Positions 54,196-64,000 of a DNA stretch of 64,000 bases are shown here, piece by piece. Position numbers and translations under genes: made by a program. Positions within the stretch are counted from its first letter, which is position 1, and every line of letters starts with the position of its first letter. A model generated the notes under the pieces. The model saw only the letters and a list, made by a program, of their open reading frames with translations. It did no database searches and was not told the DNA's origin. This DNA is from Hyphomicrobium sp. (GTDB taxonomy: Bacteria; Pseudomonadota; Alphaproteobacteria; Rhizobiales; Hyphomicrobiaceae), in the NCBI RefSeq assembly GCF_019753045.1, contig NZ_JAIELN010000005.1, forward strand, positions 124,001 to 188,000. The letters are read 5' to 3'.

Positions 54196-55068
54196 CTATG
54201 TGGCCGGGGATGCAACCCCCCGTAAGGTCGCCGCCTCCGCGGAAGATGCAATCAGAGCCTTGATGCGCTCCCTGTCGTCCTCCGTGGCAGGGTTGTAGAC
54301 GACCAGCCCGAGATCAGGACGGCCATCGACTGCAAACGCCGAGAATTCCAGATTAACCGTCCCGAGGACCGGATGGCGAAGCTGCTTCAAGCCACCGCCA
54401 TGACTGAGGACGTCGTTGCTGCGCCAGAGCCTATCGAAATCCGGGCTTTGCCGACTGAGATCGTCGACGAGAGCGGCAACCTTTGCGCTCGCGCCGACGC
54501 GCGCGACGTCTGCGCGGAAAACACCGACGACGAACCGCGCGACACTCTCCCAATCGAATTGCGCCGCGCGCACATGCGGATTGCCGAAGAAGACGCGGAG
54601 CACGTTGCGTCTTTCCGGCGGAAGCGCGCCGTAGTCGGTCATTACCGTTGCAAACGCGCGGTTCCAGGCAATGACGTCCCAGGTGGCGTTCTTGACAATT
54701 GCGGGACTGTACTCAAACGCATCGACGAGCCTTTGCAGGCGCGGCGTGACGCTGTCGTCCGCTTGCAAGCGAACCTCCGGAAGCCGCCCGAGACCGAGGA
54801 CGAAAAGGTGCTCGCGCTCGGCGCCGGTCAGCATCAAGGCCCGCGCGATCCGGTCGAGGACATCGGCGGACGGCGCCCCGCCCCGGCCCTGTTCGAGCCA
54901 CGTGTACCAGGTGGCGCTGACGTTGGCGCGCTGCGCCACTTCCTCACGCCTGAGCCCCGGCGTGCGGCGTCGCGTCAGCGGCAAGCCAAAAGAGGCCGGG
55001 TCGAGCTTGGTGCGGCGGTCGCGGAGGAAGGCGCCGAGCGCGCTCTCTCTGGTGTCGGTTTGGCTCAT
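54196..55068 (-). CDS. HTH regulator with MmyB-like ligand domain
   Basis: 290 aa. An N-terminal Xre-type helix-turn-helix (LRREEVAQRANVSATWYTWL) is followed by an MmyB-like ligand-binding domain (SPAIVKNATWDVIAWNRAFA, WESVARFVVGVFRADVARVG, VLGTVNLEFSAFAVDGRPDL). These regulators commonly repress a divergent short-chain dehydrogenase gene, which is the layout here. A palindrome in the shared promoter region is the likely operator. Confidence 0.88.
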   Translation of the reverse strand: MSQTDTRESALGAFLRDRRTKLDPASFGLPLTRRRTPGLRREEVAQRANVSATWYTWLEQGRGGAPSADVLDRIARALMLTGAEREHLFVLGLGRLPEVRLQADDSVTPRLQRLVDAFEYSPAIVKNATWDVIAWNRAFATVMTDYGALPPERRNVLRVFFGNPHVRAAQFDWESVARFVVGVFRADVARVGASAKVAALVDDLSRQSPDFDRLWRSNDVLSHGGGLKQLRHPVLGTVNLEFSAFAVDGRPDLGLVVYNPATEDDRERIKALIASSAEAATLRGVASPAT

Positions 55069-55079
55069 CCTAGTAGGAA

Positions 55080-55093
55080 TTATACCCGTATAA
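55080..55093. promoter_or_regulatory. Palindromic operator between regulator and SDR gene
   Basis: TTATAC-CC-GTATAA: perfect 6-bp arms, 2-base spacer, 12 bases before the regulator's start and about 67 before the SDR start. A natural binding site for the dimeric MmyB-type regulator, probably repressing itself. Confidence 0.6.
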
Positions 55094-55159
55094 CGTCACT
55101 ACTTTACCAGCATAAAGACTAGCACGACTTTCCCTCCAACGTAACCAGGAGGGCATTTC

Positions 55160-56047
55160 ATGCGTGTTTTCATAACCGGGGCCGCGGGTTTTATCGGCAC
55201 CGCCACCACCAAGGAATTGATCGCAAACGGACATCAGGTCGTCGGCCTGGCGCGTTCGGACGCCAATGCCGAAGCACTGCAAAAAATTGGTGCCGAGGTT
55301 CATCGCGGCTCGCTGGAGGATCTCGACAGCCTCAAGCGCGGCGCGAAGGAAACCGATGGCACCATCCACTGCGCTTTCATCCACGACTTCTCGAAGTTCG
55401 CGGAGAACGGGCAGATCGACAAGCGCGCCATCGAAGCGATGGGCGATGTGCTGGCGGGCACGAACAAGCCCTTCATCGTGACGTCCGGAACGGGGCTCGT
55501 TGCACCGAACGTTACGGTGACCGAAGAGATGCGGCGCGAGTCCAGCCCGACCGCTCCGCGCGTGTCCGAACAGGCTGGTTTGGCGTATGCTTCCCGCGGC
55601 GTGCGAGCGATTGCGATACGCCTACCGCAAGTGCACGGCGGCGAAGGTAAAGCCGGCTTGATCACTTATCTGCTCCAACTTGCGCGTCAGAAAGGTGCGG
55701 CCGCCTATGTCGGCGAAGGCAACGAACGCTGGGCCGCAGCGCACAGACTGGATGTCGCTCGCCTCTATCGGCTCGCGTTGGAGAGGGGCACGGCGGACGC
55801 GATCTATCATGCCGTCGGCGAGGAGGGCGTCCCCATGAAACAAGTGATCGAAGTGATCGGCCGTGCGCTGAATGTGCCCGTGATTTCGATCAGGAAGGAA
55901 GACGCCGGCGATTATTACGGCCCGCTCGCGATGTTTGCCGGTCTCGACATGCCGGCATCCAGCGCATTGACGCAGCAGTGGCTCGGCTGGAAGCCCAGAG
56001 AGATCGGGCTCATTGCCGATATCGGTCAGCCGGGATATTTCGGTTGA
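55160..56047 (+). CDS. NAD(P)-dependent epimerase/SDR protein
   Basis: 295 aa extended SDR. The N-terminal FITGAAGFIGTATTKELIAN holds the Rossmann GxxGxxG motif. VTSGTGLVAPNVTVTEEMRR and YASRGVRAIAIRLPQVHGGE follow. The usual YxxxK motif is not obvious: the Tyr-Lys pair seems replaced around QAGLAYASRG, as in many atypical SDRs. It is divergent from the MmyB-type regulator and presumably induced when the latter binds a ligand. Confidence 0.85.
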   Translation: MRVFITGAAGFIGTATTKELIANGHQVVGLARSDANAEALQKIGAEVHRGSLEDLDSLKRGAKETDGTIHCAFIHDFSKFAENGQIDKRAIEAMGDVLAGTNKPFIVTSGTGLVAPNVTVTEEMRRESSPTAPRVSEQAGLAYASRGVRAIAIRLPQVHGGEGKAGLITYLLQLARQKGAAAYVGEGNERWAAAHRLDVARLYRLALERGTADAIYHAVGEEGVPMKQVIEVIGRALNVPVISIRKEDAGDYYGPLAMFAGLDMPASSALTQQWLGWKPREIGLIADIGQPGYFG

Positions 56048-56108
56048 GAATTCCCGTCATCCTCGATGCGGCAAGCGTTGCGAAGCGCGTGGAGGATGAC
56101 GGCCCAGA

Positions 56109-57518
56109 TCAACGCGCGATTTCCCAGGTGGTTTCGATTTCGCCGGTTTCCTTGTTCTTCGTGTCCTTGAGGGCGATGCCCATCTTGGCGAGCTCGTCGC
56201 GGATGCGATCGGACTCGGCGAAGTCCTTGCGCTTGCGAGCTTCAAGGCGGGCGATGATCAGTGGTTCGACGGTGGATGCCACGGATTGCGCGGTTTCTAC
56301 CGCGCGCGCGTCCGCCTGTCTCAATGTTGCGCCATCGAAGCCTAGAAAGCCCAGCGCAGCGCCGAGATTTTTGAAATCCTTGGCAGCGGCGTAGCCGTGA
56401 AGCTCGGCGATGGCTTTCGGCGTATTGAGGTCGTCCTCGAGTGCTTCGATAACGTCACGCGGCAAGCTTGTGCGGTCGTCGGTGTCGAGGCCTTCGTGCG
56501 CAAACCAGCCCGTCAGAATCTTCTGGCTTTCCTCGAGGCCCTTCTTCGTCCAGTCGATCGGCTGGCGATAGTGGGTCCTCAGCATGTTGAAGCGCAGCAC
56601 CTCGCCCGGCCAGCCGTCGGTCAACAGCTCATGAATCGTCACGAAGTTGCCGAGGCTCTTCGACATCTTCTCGCCTTCGACCTGCAGGAAGCCGTTGTGC
56701 ATCCAGACGTTGGCCATTTTCGACGTGCCGTGGGCGCAGCGCGATTGCGCGATCTCGTTCTCGTGGTGCGGGAACGTCAGGTCGATGCCGCCGCCATGAA
56801 TGTCGAATACGGGGCCGAGCAACGCGCCTGCCATCGCCGAGCATTCGATGTGCCAACCGGGGCGGCCTGGAGTCTTGATGCCGCTCGGTGAAGGCCACGC
56901 GGGCTCGCCGGGCTTCGATGGTTTCCAGAGGACGAAATCCATCGGCCCCTTCTTATAGGGAGCGACTTCGACGCGGGCTCCGGCCTCCATCTCCTCCAGC
57001 GTGCGGTTGGAGAGGCGCCCGTAATCGGACATCGAGCCGACGTCGAAGAGCACGTGATCTTCCGCGACGTAAGCATGGCGGCGTTTCACCAGCGCTTCGA
57101 TGAGCGAGACCATGTCCTCGCGGCCGTCCTTGCGGCGGATGTACTCCGTCGCGCGCGGCTCGTAGGTGGGCGGCAGAACGCCCAAGGCGGCGATGTCGGC
57201 GTGGAACTGGTTCTCGGTCGCTTCCGTGACTTTGCGGATCGCTTCGTTAAGCGGCAGGCCGGGGTAGTCGCGCGCGGCGCGGGCATTGATCTTGTCGTCG
57301 ACGTCCGTGATGTTCCTGACGTACGTGACGTGATCGGGGCGGTAGATATGGCGCAATAGCCGGAACAGCACGTCGAACACGATCACCGGGCGCGCGTTGC
57401 CGATGTGGGCGTAGTCGTAGACGGTCGGACCGCAGACGTACATGCGGACGTTCGACGGGTCGATCGGCACGAACTCGGCCTTTTGCCGGGTCAGCGTATT
57501 GTAAAGTTTGAGCGCCAA
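56109..57518 (-). CDS. cysS: Cysteinyl-tRNA synthetase
   Basis: 469 aa from TTG at 57518, close to the usual CysRS length of about 460; the listed 499-aa start adds an arginine-rich shadow. [20 protein letters not shown] has the zinc Cys and the HIGH-type motif (HIGN), and [20 protein letters not shown] has KMSKS. It charges tRNA-Cys in the cytoplasm. AAGAGG precedes the TTG. Confidence 0.92.
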   Translation of the reverse strand: MALKLYNTLTRQKAEFVPIDPSNVRMYVCGPTVYDYAHIGNARPVIVFDVLFRLLRHIYRPDHVTYVRNITDVDDKINARAARDYPGLPLNEAIRKVTEATENQFHADIAALGVLPPTYEPRATEYIRRKDGREDMVSLIEALVKRRHAYVAEDHVLFDVGSMSDYGRLSNRTLEEMEAGARVEVAPYKKGPMDFVLWKPSKPGEPAWPSPSGIKTPGRPGWHIECSAMAGALLGPVFDIHGGGIDLTFPHHENEIAQSRCAHGTSKMANVWMHNGFLQVEGEKMSKSLGNFVTIHELLTDGWPGEVLRFNMLRTHYRQPIDWTKKGLEESQKILTGWFAHEGLDTDDRTSLPRDVIEALEDDLNTPKAIAELHGYAAAKDFKNLGAALGFLGFDGATLRQADARAVETAQSVASTVEPLIIARLEARKRKDFAESDRIRDELAKMGIALKDTKNKETGEIETTWEIAR

Positions 57519-57809
57519 ACTGGACCTCTTCAGTCGCGTGTCTCTGCGGTTCGGCCGGAAGGTATTCCGGAAACGTGAGTATGCCATAGGCCGCCTCGGG
57601 CGGCACAAGGGCGCCGTCGCGCCTTAGGCGGTTGTCCCCTGCCCCGTCAAGCGGCGTCCAAGTTTTTGAAACCCCACGTAAAATGGTCCACGTCGCAATT
57701 GCTCCGCATTGACCCGCTAGCAAATCGCTGCTTAGGGTCCGGAAAGTGCCGCTTCGGATGACTTCATCCGGAGCGCGAAAGCCGTCAAAAGGGGCGTCGG
57801 GGAGCAGGC

Positions 57810-59102
57810 GTGAGCCAAGGGAATTCGATCAATATTGCCGCTCGCCGGTTGCTACTCGTGGCGACGGCGACGCTGCTCGCCCTGCTTTTGGTCTCGGAAG
57901 TGGCCTCGGCGCAGAGCTGGTGGCCCTTCGGCGGTGGAGGCGGCGACCGTGAGGACGGCGATCGCGCGCCCGTTCCGCAGGAGCCCGTTTACCGGCAGCC
58001 GCCGCCACCGGCGCAGGCCCCGCCGCCCTATCCCGCTCCCGGCCAGCAATACCCGCCGCAGTCCCAGTATCCGGCTCAGCCGCAATATCCGAATTCTCCG
58101 GCAGCGCCCGGCGCGCCTGCGGCTCCGGGCGCCCCCGGGGCTCCGGCACAGCCGGCGACGAACTGGTCCGCCAAGAACCCGATTTGCTACCAGCTCGAGC
58201 AGCGGCTCGTGCAGGAAGGTCAAAAGAGCGGCCAATCGCAGAATGATTTGCCGCGACTCGAAATCGAGATCCGGCAGCTTGAACGCGTCGCCGACCAGAC
58301 CGGCGCGCAGCTCGATCGCGGGTGCTATGAATATTTCCTGTTCACGAAGTCGCTGAAGAACACTCCGCAGTGCAAAGACCTCGCACGGCAGTCAGACGCG
58401 ACGAAGCGGCGGCTCGCCGATCTCGATGCCCGGCGGCGCGATATTCTCGGTTCGGCCGGACGTTCCTATCAGGACGACATCATCCGCGAGCTTGCGCGCA
58501 ACAACTGCGGCGCGAACTACGTCGACATGGCGCGTCGCAGCCGCGGCGATAGCGGCATGTGGGAAGACGAGGAATCGAGCGGCGGCAACGTATGGAATCC
58601 CAACGCTGCGAACGGGGCGCAGACATACCGGACGCTTTGCGTTCGCCTTTGCGACGGCTTCTATTTCCCGGTGAGCTTCTCGACGCTGCCGAGCCATTTC
58701 TCCCAGGACGCCGACGCGTGCACCTCGAAATGCGCGGCGCCGACCGAGTTGTATTACTATCCAAACCCTGGCGGCACGGTCGAGCAATCCGTGGCGCTCA
58801 GATCGCAAGAGCCCTACACGCGGCTCAAGTTCGCCTTCCGCTACCGCAAGGAATACGTGAACGGCTGCTCGTGCAAGACCGCCGAATACGTGCCGCCGCC
58901 GGAAGGTGCCGCCGACAAGAAGGCGGACGCGACGACGCCCGGCTCGAAATCGCCAGCGCGGCGTGCCGATGGCGCGGGGGCGACTGCGATAACGACCGGT
59001 TCAACGGCTGGGCGTTCACCGGTCCCCTCGCCTGCGGCTCAAGCTCCTGCAGGTCAGCCAGGCGATACTGGCGGATGGCAGACCGAGGCCCAGCCTCAGT
59101 AA
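57810..59102 (+). CDS. DUF2865 exported protein
   Basis: 430 aa from GTG, with GGGGAG upstream. The signal peptide RRLLLVATATLLALLLVSEV precedes a proline/glutamine-rich linker (residues 50-115). The conserved DUF2865 part has CYQLEQRLVQEGQKSGQSQN, a helical coiled region and the Cys-rich RTLCVRLCDGFYFPVSFSTL with ACTSKCAAPTELYYYPNPGG. Function is unknown; it is typical of Hyphomicrobiales and likely envelope-linked. Confidence 0.88.
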   Translation: MSQGNSINIAARRLLLVATATLLALLLVSEVASAQSWWPFGGGGGDREDGDRAPVPQEPVYRQPPPPAQAPPPYPAPGQQYPPQSQYPAQPQYPNSPAAPGAPAAPGAPGAPAQPATNWSAKNPICYQLEQRLVQEGQKSGQSQNDLPRLEIEIRQLERVADQTGAQLDRGCYEYFLFTKSLKNTPQCKDLARQSDATKRRLADLDARRRDILGSAGRSYQDDIIRELARNNCGANYVDMARRSRGDSGMWEDEESSGGNVWNPNAANGAQTYRTLCVRLCDGFYFPVSFSTLPSHFSQDADACTSKCAAPTELYYYPNPGGTVEQSVALRSQEPYTRLKFAFRYRKEYVNGCSCKTAEYVPPPEGAADKKADATTPGSKSPARRADGAGATAITTGSTAGRSPVPSPAAQAPAGQPGDTGGWQTEAQPQ

Positions 59103-59133
59103 CGCTCGGTCGTCAATGGATGGGGCGGAGGTG

Positions 59134-60504
59134 TCAGGCGCGTTTGCCTTCGAGGCGCGCGAGGACGCGGTCGCGGCCCATCAACGGCAGTAGCGTCTTA
59201 AGTTCCGGTCCGGCTTCGAGGCCAGTCAAGGCCAGCCGCAGCGGATGGAACAGGGCCCGGCCCTTGGCGCCGGTTTTCGCTTTGACTGCGGCTGTCCACT
59301 CCGACCAGGTGTTCTCGCTCCACGGCGCGTCCGGCAGGACGCTCGCCGCAGCGACGGTCAACTTCGAATCTTCGATCACCGGCTCGATGTCGCCCGCGAC
59401 GACGTTCCACCAGATGCCGGCGTCCGCGAAGGTCTCGAGGTTGCCGCGAACGGCATTCCAGAAGTCCTCGCGGCCTTCGATGCCCGCGGCGCGCAGACGC
59501 TCCGCGACGGCTGCGTATTCGAGCGTGTGAAGGAGCTTGCTGTTCAGCACCTTCAACTCGGCGACATCGAAGCGTCCGGGAGCCGTCGAGATTTTCGAGA
59601 AATCGAGCTTGGCTGCAAGTTCATCGCGCGACTGCAACGGCTCGATCGCGTCCGACGTGCCGACGAGCGCCGCGTGGCAGAGGACCGCCATCGGCTCGAG
59701 GCCTTCGTCACGGAAGCTTTGGATGGAGAGCGCGCCTAGGCGTTTCGAGAGCGCCTGTCCGTCCGCGCCGACCAGCAGCGAGTGATGACCGAACGCGGGG
59801 GGCGTTGCGCCCGCCGCTTCGAAGATCGCCATCTGCACGCCCGTATTCGTTACGTGATCTTCGCCGCGTACGATGTGCGTGATGGCGAAGTCGACGTCGT
59901 CGATGACGCTCGTGAAGGTGTAGAGGTAGGTTCCGTCGCCGCGGATCAGCACCGGGTCCGACAGCGAACCGAGATCGACCGACTGATCGCCGCGGATCAG
60001 GTCGTTCCAGGAAATGAGCGTCGGCTGCGGCGCGAGCCCGCGCCCTTCCGAGGTGTTCGGCAGTTTGAAGCGCCAGTGCGGCTTTTCTCCGGCTGCGATT
60101 TTGGCGGCGATCTCTTCGGCTGAGAGCTTCAACGCGGCGCGGTCGTAGATGGGCGGCCGGTGCATCGCGAGCTGGCGCTTGCGGCGGCGGTCGAGTTCCT
60201 CTTCCGTCTCGAAGCATGGATAGAGCGCGCCTGACGCTTTGAGGGCCTCCGCGGCTTCGTCGTAGCGGGCCGTCCTGTCCTGCTGGCGCGCGAAATCGTT
60301 CCAGGTGAGGCCGAGCCAAGTCAGGTCATCGCAGATTGCGGCGGCGAATTCCTCCGTCGAGCGCACCGTGTCGGTATCATCGAGGCGCAGCAGGAAGCTG
60401 CCGCCATGCTTTCGGGCGAACAGCCAGTTGAGCGCCGCCGTCCGGATGTTGCCGATATGGAGCCGCCCTGTTGGGCTCGGTGCGAAGCGGACGCGCGGTG
60501 TCAT
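59134..60504 (-). CDS. gltX: Glutamyl-tRNA synthetase (second type)
   Basis: 456 aa. [20 protein letters not shown] carries HIGH, and [20 protein letters not shown] carries the KMSKS-like LSKR. The latter form marks one of the two alphaproteobacterial GluRS types. It charges tRNA-Glu or misacylates tRNA-Gln for later amidation; which one is not settled by the sequence. Confidence 0.92.
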   Translation of the reverse strand: MTPRVRFAPSPTGRLHIGNIRTAALNWLFARKHGGSFLLRLDDTDTVRSTEEFAAAICDDLTWLGLTWNDFARQQDRTARYDEAAEALKASGALYPCFETEEELDRRRKRQLAMHRPPIYDRAALKLSAEEIAAKIAAGEKPHWRFKLPNTSEGRGLAPQPTLISWNDLIRGDQSVDLGSLSDPVLIRGDGTYLYTFTSVIDDVDFAITHIVRGEDHVTNTGVQMAIFEAAGATPPAFGHHSLLVGADGQALSKRLGALSIQSFRDEGLEPMAVLCHAALVGTSDAIEPLQSRDELAAKLDFSKISTAPGRFDVAELKVLNSKLLHTLEYAAVAERLRAAGIEGREDFWNAVRGNLETFADAGIWWNVVAGDIEPVIEDSKLTVAAASVLPDAPWSENTWSEWTAAVKAKTGAKGRALFHPLRLALTGLEAGPELKTLLPLMGRDRVLARLEGKRA

Positions 60505-60587
60505 GTCTGGCCTTTGATCGATTCAGCGCCGCACCCTACTTCCTGCTAGCCCAAACGCAAGGCGTGCGATCCGGGGGGGGCGGTCGC

Positions 60588-62336
60588 CTACTGCGTCTTC
60601 GACGCATCCAGCGCGGGATCCGCGGCCTTTGGGGCGCCTTCCGGCGTGCCCGGCCGAGGTTGACGGGCCGGCCCGACATCCTCGCGGAATTTGTTGGTGA
60701 TCGGATAGCGGCGATCGCGGCCGAAGTTCCGGGCCGAAATCTTGACGCCCGGCGCAGCCTGGCGGCGCTTGTATTCGGCGAGATAGAGAAGCCGTTCGAC
60801 CTTCTTCACCGTTTCGACGGTATGGCCGCGGGCGATCACGTCGGCGACGGGCATCTCCTTCTCGACAAGGCATCTGAGGATGTCGTCGAGCGCTTCGTAG
60901 GGCGGAAGCGAATCCTGATCGGTCTGGTTGGCGCGAAGTTCTGCGGTCGGCGCTTTCGTCAGGATACGTTCTGGAATGACGACGCCCGAGGGACCGAGTG
61001 CGCCTTCCGGCAGGTGGGCGTTCCGCCAGCGCGTCAAATCGTAGACCTCGGTCTTGTAGAGATCCTTGATCGGATTGAAGCCGCCATTCATGTCGCCGTA
61101 GAGCGTCGCGTAGCCGACCGACATTTCGCTCTTGTTGCCGGTCGTGACGACCATGCCGCCGTACTTGTTCGACACGGCCATCAGGATCGTGCCGCGCACG
61201 CGGCTCTGCATGTTCTCTTCGGTGATATCGGCGTTGGAGCCGGCGAAAAGATCCTTGAGGCTCCAGGTGAGACCGGCGACGGTCGGTTCGATCGAAATCT
61301 TGTCGTAGCGAATGCCGAGCGCCTTCGCACAAGCGGCGGCATCATGCAAACTATCGTCGGACGTGAATTTCGAAGGCAGCATGATCGCGTGGACGCGCTC
61401 GGGCCCCAGCGCGTCGACGGCGATGGCCGCGACGAGCGCTGAATCAATGCCGCCGGAAAGTCCGAGCACGACGCTGGGGAAACCGTTCTTCTCGACGTAG
61501 TCCCTGAGACCTAGAACGCAGGCTTGATAAGCGGACGCCGGTCCTGCGGGAAGCTTCGCGACATCTCCCCGCTCGCATCGCCAGACATCGGCAGATTTTT
61601 TCCACTCGGTCAAAACGATTGCTTCGCGCCACGCGGGAAGCTGAATGGGCAAACTGCAATCGGCGTTGAGGACGAACGACGCGCCGTCGAAAACCAATTC
61701 ATCCTGGCCGCCGACCTGATTGAGATAGGCGAGCGGCAAACCGCTTTCCGTCACGCGTGCGACGGCGACGTTCATGCGGTTGTCGGGCTTCGGCCAATCG
61801 AAGGGCGAGCCGTTAGGCGACACGAGGATTTCGGCTCCCGTTTCGGCAAGCGTCTCGACGACCTCAGAGCCCCAGATGTCTTCGCAGATCGGCACGCCGA
61901 TTCGGACGCCGCGGACGTTCAGCGGGCCCGGCATCGGTCCCGCTGCGAAAACGCGCTTCTCATCGAAGACGCCGTAGTTCGGCAGATCGACTTTCAGTGT
62001 CGTCGCCTGGATGCGGCCGCCATCGAGCAGCGCGACGGCATTATAAATTTTGCCCTCGTGGTTCCAGATCGCGCCGATCAAAATCGCCGGGCCTTCGGCG
62101 CAGGCGGCGGCCAGCCATTCGAGCCGCTCGCGCGTCGCCTGTTGGAACGCGGGCTTCAGCACGAGATCTTCGGGCGGGTAGCCGTTGAGAAAAAGCTCGG
62201 GGAACACGACGACGTCGGCGCCGAGTTCCTTGGCGCGGGCGTGGGCGGCTGCGGCGCGCTCGGCATTACCGTTCAAATCCCCGACGACGGGATTGAGCTG
62301 CGCGAGGGCGATCTTGAGTGAATGAGGTGCGATCAT
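60588..62336 (-). CDS. nadE: Glutamine-dependent NAD+ synthetase
   Basis: 582 aa, two domains. The N-terminal nitrilase-type glutaminase has Glu in VVFPELFLNGYPPEDLVLKP, Lys in TTLKVDLPNYGVFDEKRVFA and Cys in GVPICEDIWGSEVVETLAET. The C-terminal synthetase has VVLGLSGGIDSALVAAIAVD. It makes NAD+ from nicotinate adenine dinucleotide with ATP and glutamine. It follows the 53-aa secreted gene on the same strand. Confidence 0.95.
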   Translation of the reverse strand: MIAPHSLKIALAQLNPVVGDLNGNAERAAAAHARAKELGADVVVFPELFLNGYPPEDLVLKPAFQQATRERLEWLAAACAEGPAILIGAIWNHEGKIYNAVALLDGGRIQATTLKVDLPNYGVFDEKRVFAAGPMPGPLNVRGVRIGVPICEDIWGSEVVETLAETGAEILVSPNGSPFDWPKPDNRMNVAVARVTESGLPLAYLNQVGGQDELVFDGASFVLNADCSLPIQLPAWREAIVLTEWKKSADVWRCERGDVAKLPAGPASAYQACVLGLRDYVEKNGFPSVVLGLSGGIDSALVAAIAVDALGPERVHAIMLPSKFTSDDSLHDAAACAKALGIRYDKISIEPTVAGLTWSLKDLFAGSNADITEENMQSRVRGTILMAVSNKYGGMVVTTGNKSEMSVGYATLYGDMNGGFNPIKDLYKTEVYDLTRWRNAHLPEGALGPSGVVIPERILTKAPTAELRANQTDQDSLPPYEALDDILRCLVEKEMPVADVIARGHTVETVKKVERLLYLAEYKRRQAAPGVKISARNFGRDRRYPITNKFREDVGPARQPRPGTPEGAPKAADPALDASKTQ

Positions 62337-62405
62337 GCCCGGTATTTAGAGTGCACCGCAATCAAGGTCCAGGACCACAACGTTCTCGCGGCAGCGGAAC
62401 CCTCC

Positions 62406-62567
62406 TCAACCATCATCGTCTTCACAGGGAACCGGGAATTCCACGTCGGGGTCCCAGCAGATTTCGGCTGCATGGATGCGGGAATCGACAGGGGCCGTTC
62501 GCGCGTGGGCCGATGCCGCGGAAATTCCCGCGAGAACGGCCAAGATCAGAAAGAGGCGTATTCGCAT
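62406..62567 (-). CDS. Small secreted protein, 53 aa
   Basis: Not in the ORF track; read by hand. ATG at 62567 opens a signal peptide, MRIRLFLILAVLAGISAASA, with cleavage expected near ASA-HA. The mature part is about 33 residues, acidic, with two Cys (EICWDPDVEFPVPCEDDDG). No ribosome binding site is strong (GGATG nearby). The WDP...VPC...acidic-tail layout resembles small uncharacterised Rhizobiales exported proteins, as I recall them. It lies between aroG and nadE, same strand. Confidence 0.55.
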   Translation of the reverse strand: MRIRLFLILAVLAGISAASAHARTAPVDSRIHAAEICWDPDVEFPVPCEDDDG

Positions 62568-62660
62568 AGCCGCAACATCCGGTAAAACCGAATTGGCGGC
62601 TCGCTATCGCAAGCCGTCATTCAGTATACAGCATTTGCAGTCGGCGGGAAATCGCGCCGG

Positions 62661-64000
62661 CTATGCGATCAGCGTTTTCGGCTCCGGCCGCCCCTCAGCA
62701 TCTCGCTCTTTCTTCAATTGCTCAGCAACGAGGAAGGCAAGTTCCAACGCCTGATCGGCGTTGAGGCGCGGATCGCAGTGGGTGTGGTAGCGGTCCGAAA
62801 GATCCTGCTCGGAAATGGCCGTCGCGCCGCCGGTGCATTCGGTAACGTTCTGGCCCGTCATCTCGACGTGGATGCCGCCCGCATGCGTTCCTTCGGCCCG
62901 GTGGACTTCGAAGAACGACAGGCTTTCCTTCAGGATGCGATCGAAGGGGCGCGTCTTGTAGCCATTGACGGCGGAGATCGTGTTGCCGTGCATCGGGTCG
63001 CAAGACCAGACGACGGAACGGCCGGCCTTCTTCACCGCGCGAATGAGCTTCGGGAGATGCGCCTCGACCTTATCGTAACCGAACCGGCAGATGAGCGTCA
63101 GGCGGCCGGGCTCGTCCTTCGGGTTCAGAAGGTCGATCAGGCGCAACAGACCGTCGGCGTCGAGGGACGGACCGCACTTCAGGCCGATCGGATTCTTGAT
63201 GCCGCGGCAGTACTCGATGTGGGCGTGATCGGGCTGGCGCGTTCTGTCGCCGATCCAGATCATGTGTCCGCTCGTCGCGTACCAGTCGCCGCTCGTCGAA
63301 TCCTTGCGCGTCAGAGCCTGCTCGTAGCCGAGAAGCAGCGCTTCGTGGCTCGTGTAGAAGCTCGTTGCGCGAAGTTGCGGCGTGTTGTCGGACGTGATCC
63401 CGCAGGCGCGCATGAACTGTAGCGTCTCGGCGATGCGGTCGGCGATCTCCTGATAGTGATGGCCTTGAGGGCTATCCTTCACGAAGCCCATGTTCCACTG
63501 ATGCACGCGCTCTAGGTCGGCATAGCCGCCCGTTGCGAAGGCGCGGATCAGGTTCAGCGTCGCCGCCGATTGGCGATAGGCTTCGAGCTGACGGACGGGA
63601 TCGGGAATACGCGCTTCCGAAGTGAACTCCGGGCCGTTGATGATGTCACCGCGATAGCTCGGCAGTTCCTGACCGTTCTTCTTCTCGGTCGGCGACGACC
63701 GCGGCTTCGCGAACTGCCCGGCAATGCGCCCCAGTTTCGTAACGGGTTCGCCGCCGGCATACGTCAGCACGACCGCCATCTGAAGAAAGACGCGGAAGAA
63801 ATCGCGGATGTTATCGGCGCGGTGCTCGGCGAAGCTTTCGGCGCAATCGCCGCCCTGGAGCAGAAAACCGGTGCCCGATGCGATGACCGCGAGCTGCTTT
63901 TTCAGCTCCCGCGCTTCACCTGCAAAAACGAGCGGCGGGAACGTCGCGAGCTTGGCTTCGGCATCGGCCAAAGCCTTGGGGTCCGGATACTCCGGCACCT
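62661..64000 (-). CDS. aroG: Class II DAHP synthase, 5' end outside window
   Basis: 445 codons visible. The frame is open at the right edge, and the GTG listed at 63998 is probably internal, since this family normally begins some 15-20 residues earlier. [60 protein letters not shown] and [20 protein letters not shown] are class II (plant-type) hallmarks. It opens the shikimate pathway from phosphoenolpyruvate and erythrose 4-phosphate. Confidence 0.93.
   Translation of the reverse strand, partial: VPEYPDPKALADAEAKLATFPPLVFAGEARELKKQLAVIASGTGFLLQGGDCAESFAEHRADNIRDFFRVFLQMAVVLTYAGGEPVTKLGRIAGQFAKPRSSPTEKKNGQELPSYRGDIINGPEFTSEARIPDPVRQLEAYRQSAATLNLIRAFATGGYADLERVHQWNMGFVKDSPQGHHYQEIADRIAETLQFMRACGITSDNTPQLRATSFYTSHEALLLGYEQALTRKDSTSGDWYATSGHMIWIGDRTRQPDHAHIEYCRGIKNPIGLKCGPSLDADGLLRLIDLLNPKDEPGRLTLICRFGYDKVEAHLPKLIRAVKKAGRSVVWSCDPMHGNTISAVNGYKTRPFDRILKESLSFFEVHRAEGTHAGGIHVEMTGQNVTECTGGATAISEQDLSDRYHTHCDPRLNADQALELAFLVAEQLKKERDAEGRPEPKTLIA

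Overview
The window looks like a chromosomal segment of a high-GC alphaproteobacterium of the order Hyphomicrobiales, probably near Hyphomicrobium. The pointers are a DUF2865 protein, a GltX of the second alphaproteobacterial type, class II DAHP synthase, CimA, a soxYZ pair with a flavocytochrome c sulfide dehydrogenase flavoprotein, and several families typical of the order. The genus is an inference; no rRNA gene is present to confirm it.

Left part (1 to about 12.87 kb): a mobile genomic island. Its right edge is the orphan 3' end of a tRNA gene (about 12835-12873), next to a P4-type tyrosine integrase. The island holds, from the left edge, a large STAND-like NTPase with an N-terminal PD-(D/E)XK-type domain. 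This gene is open at the left edge and therefore absent from the ORF track; it is a candidate anti-phage Avs-type protein. Then follow an AlpA-like regulator, a winged-helix protein with a 24-bp repeat linker, small unknown genes, a decayed SRAP gene, a tightly coupled operon of a large serine recombinase and two ParB/RepB-like proteins, a LuxR-type regulator, and a broken DUF3168 phage-tail gene.

Middle part (13 to 31 kb): cell-surface carbohydrate functions. A sulfotransferase-like gene, a GT-B glycosyltransferase and a GT-A-like protein form one unit. A second SRAP remnant and an RlpA-like protein follow. A sulfatase-superfamily membrane protein, an arylsulfatase, its formylglycine-generating enzyme and a SphA-type outer-membrane channel lie on the minus strand. 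Next come glycosyltransferases of LPS-core type, a PP-loop ATPase related to QueC, a pyruvyl-transferase-like protein and a GT2 enzyme.

Right part (31 to 64 kb): mostly housekeeping. It has an MFS exporter, an FMN alpha-hydroxy-acid dehydrogenase, a dedicated KAS/ACP pair, and a fatty-acid degradation block (FadD-like ligase coupled to a MerR regulator; fadE-fadJ-fadI and a CFA synthase opposite). Then come sulfur oxidation genes (fccB, soxY, soxZ), an esterase, a BNR-repeat protein coupled to a MoaD/ThiS-like protein, cimA with a GNAT gene, a divergent regulator/SDR pair, cysS, a DUF2865 protein, gltX, nadE, a small secreted protein and the class II DAHP synthase gene, which runs off the right edge. 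Two genes below the ORF-track length cutoff were found (6458-6586 and 62406-62567).
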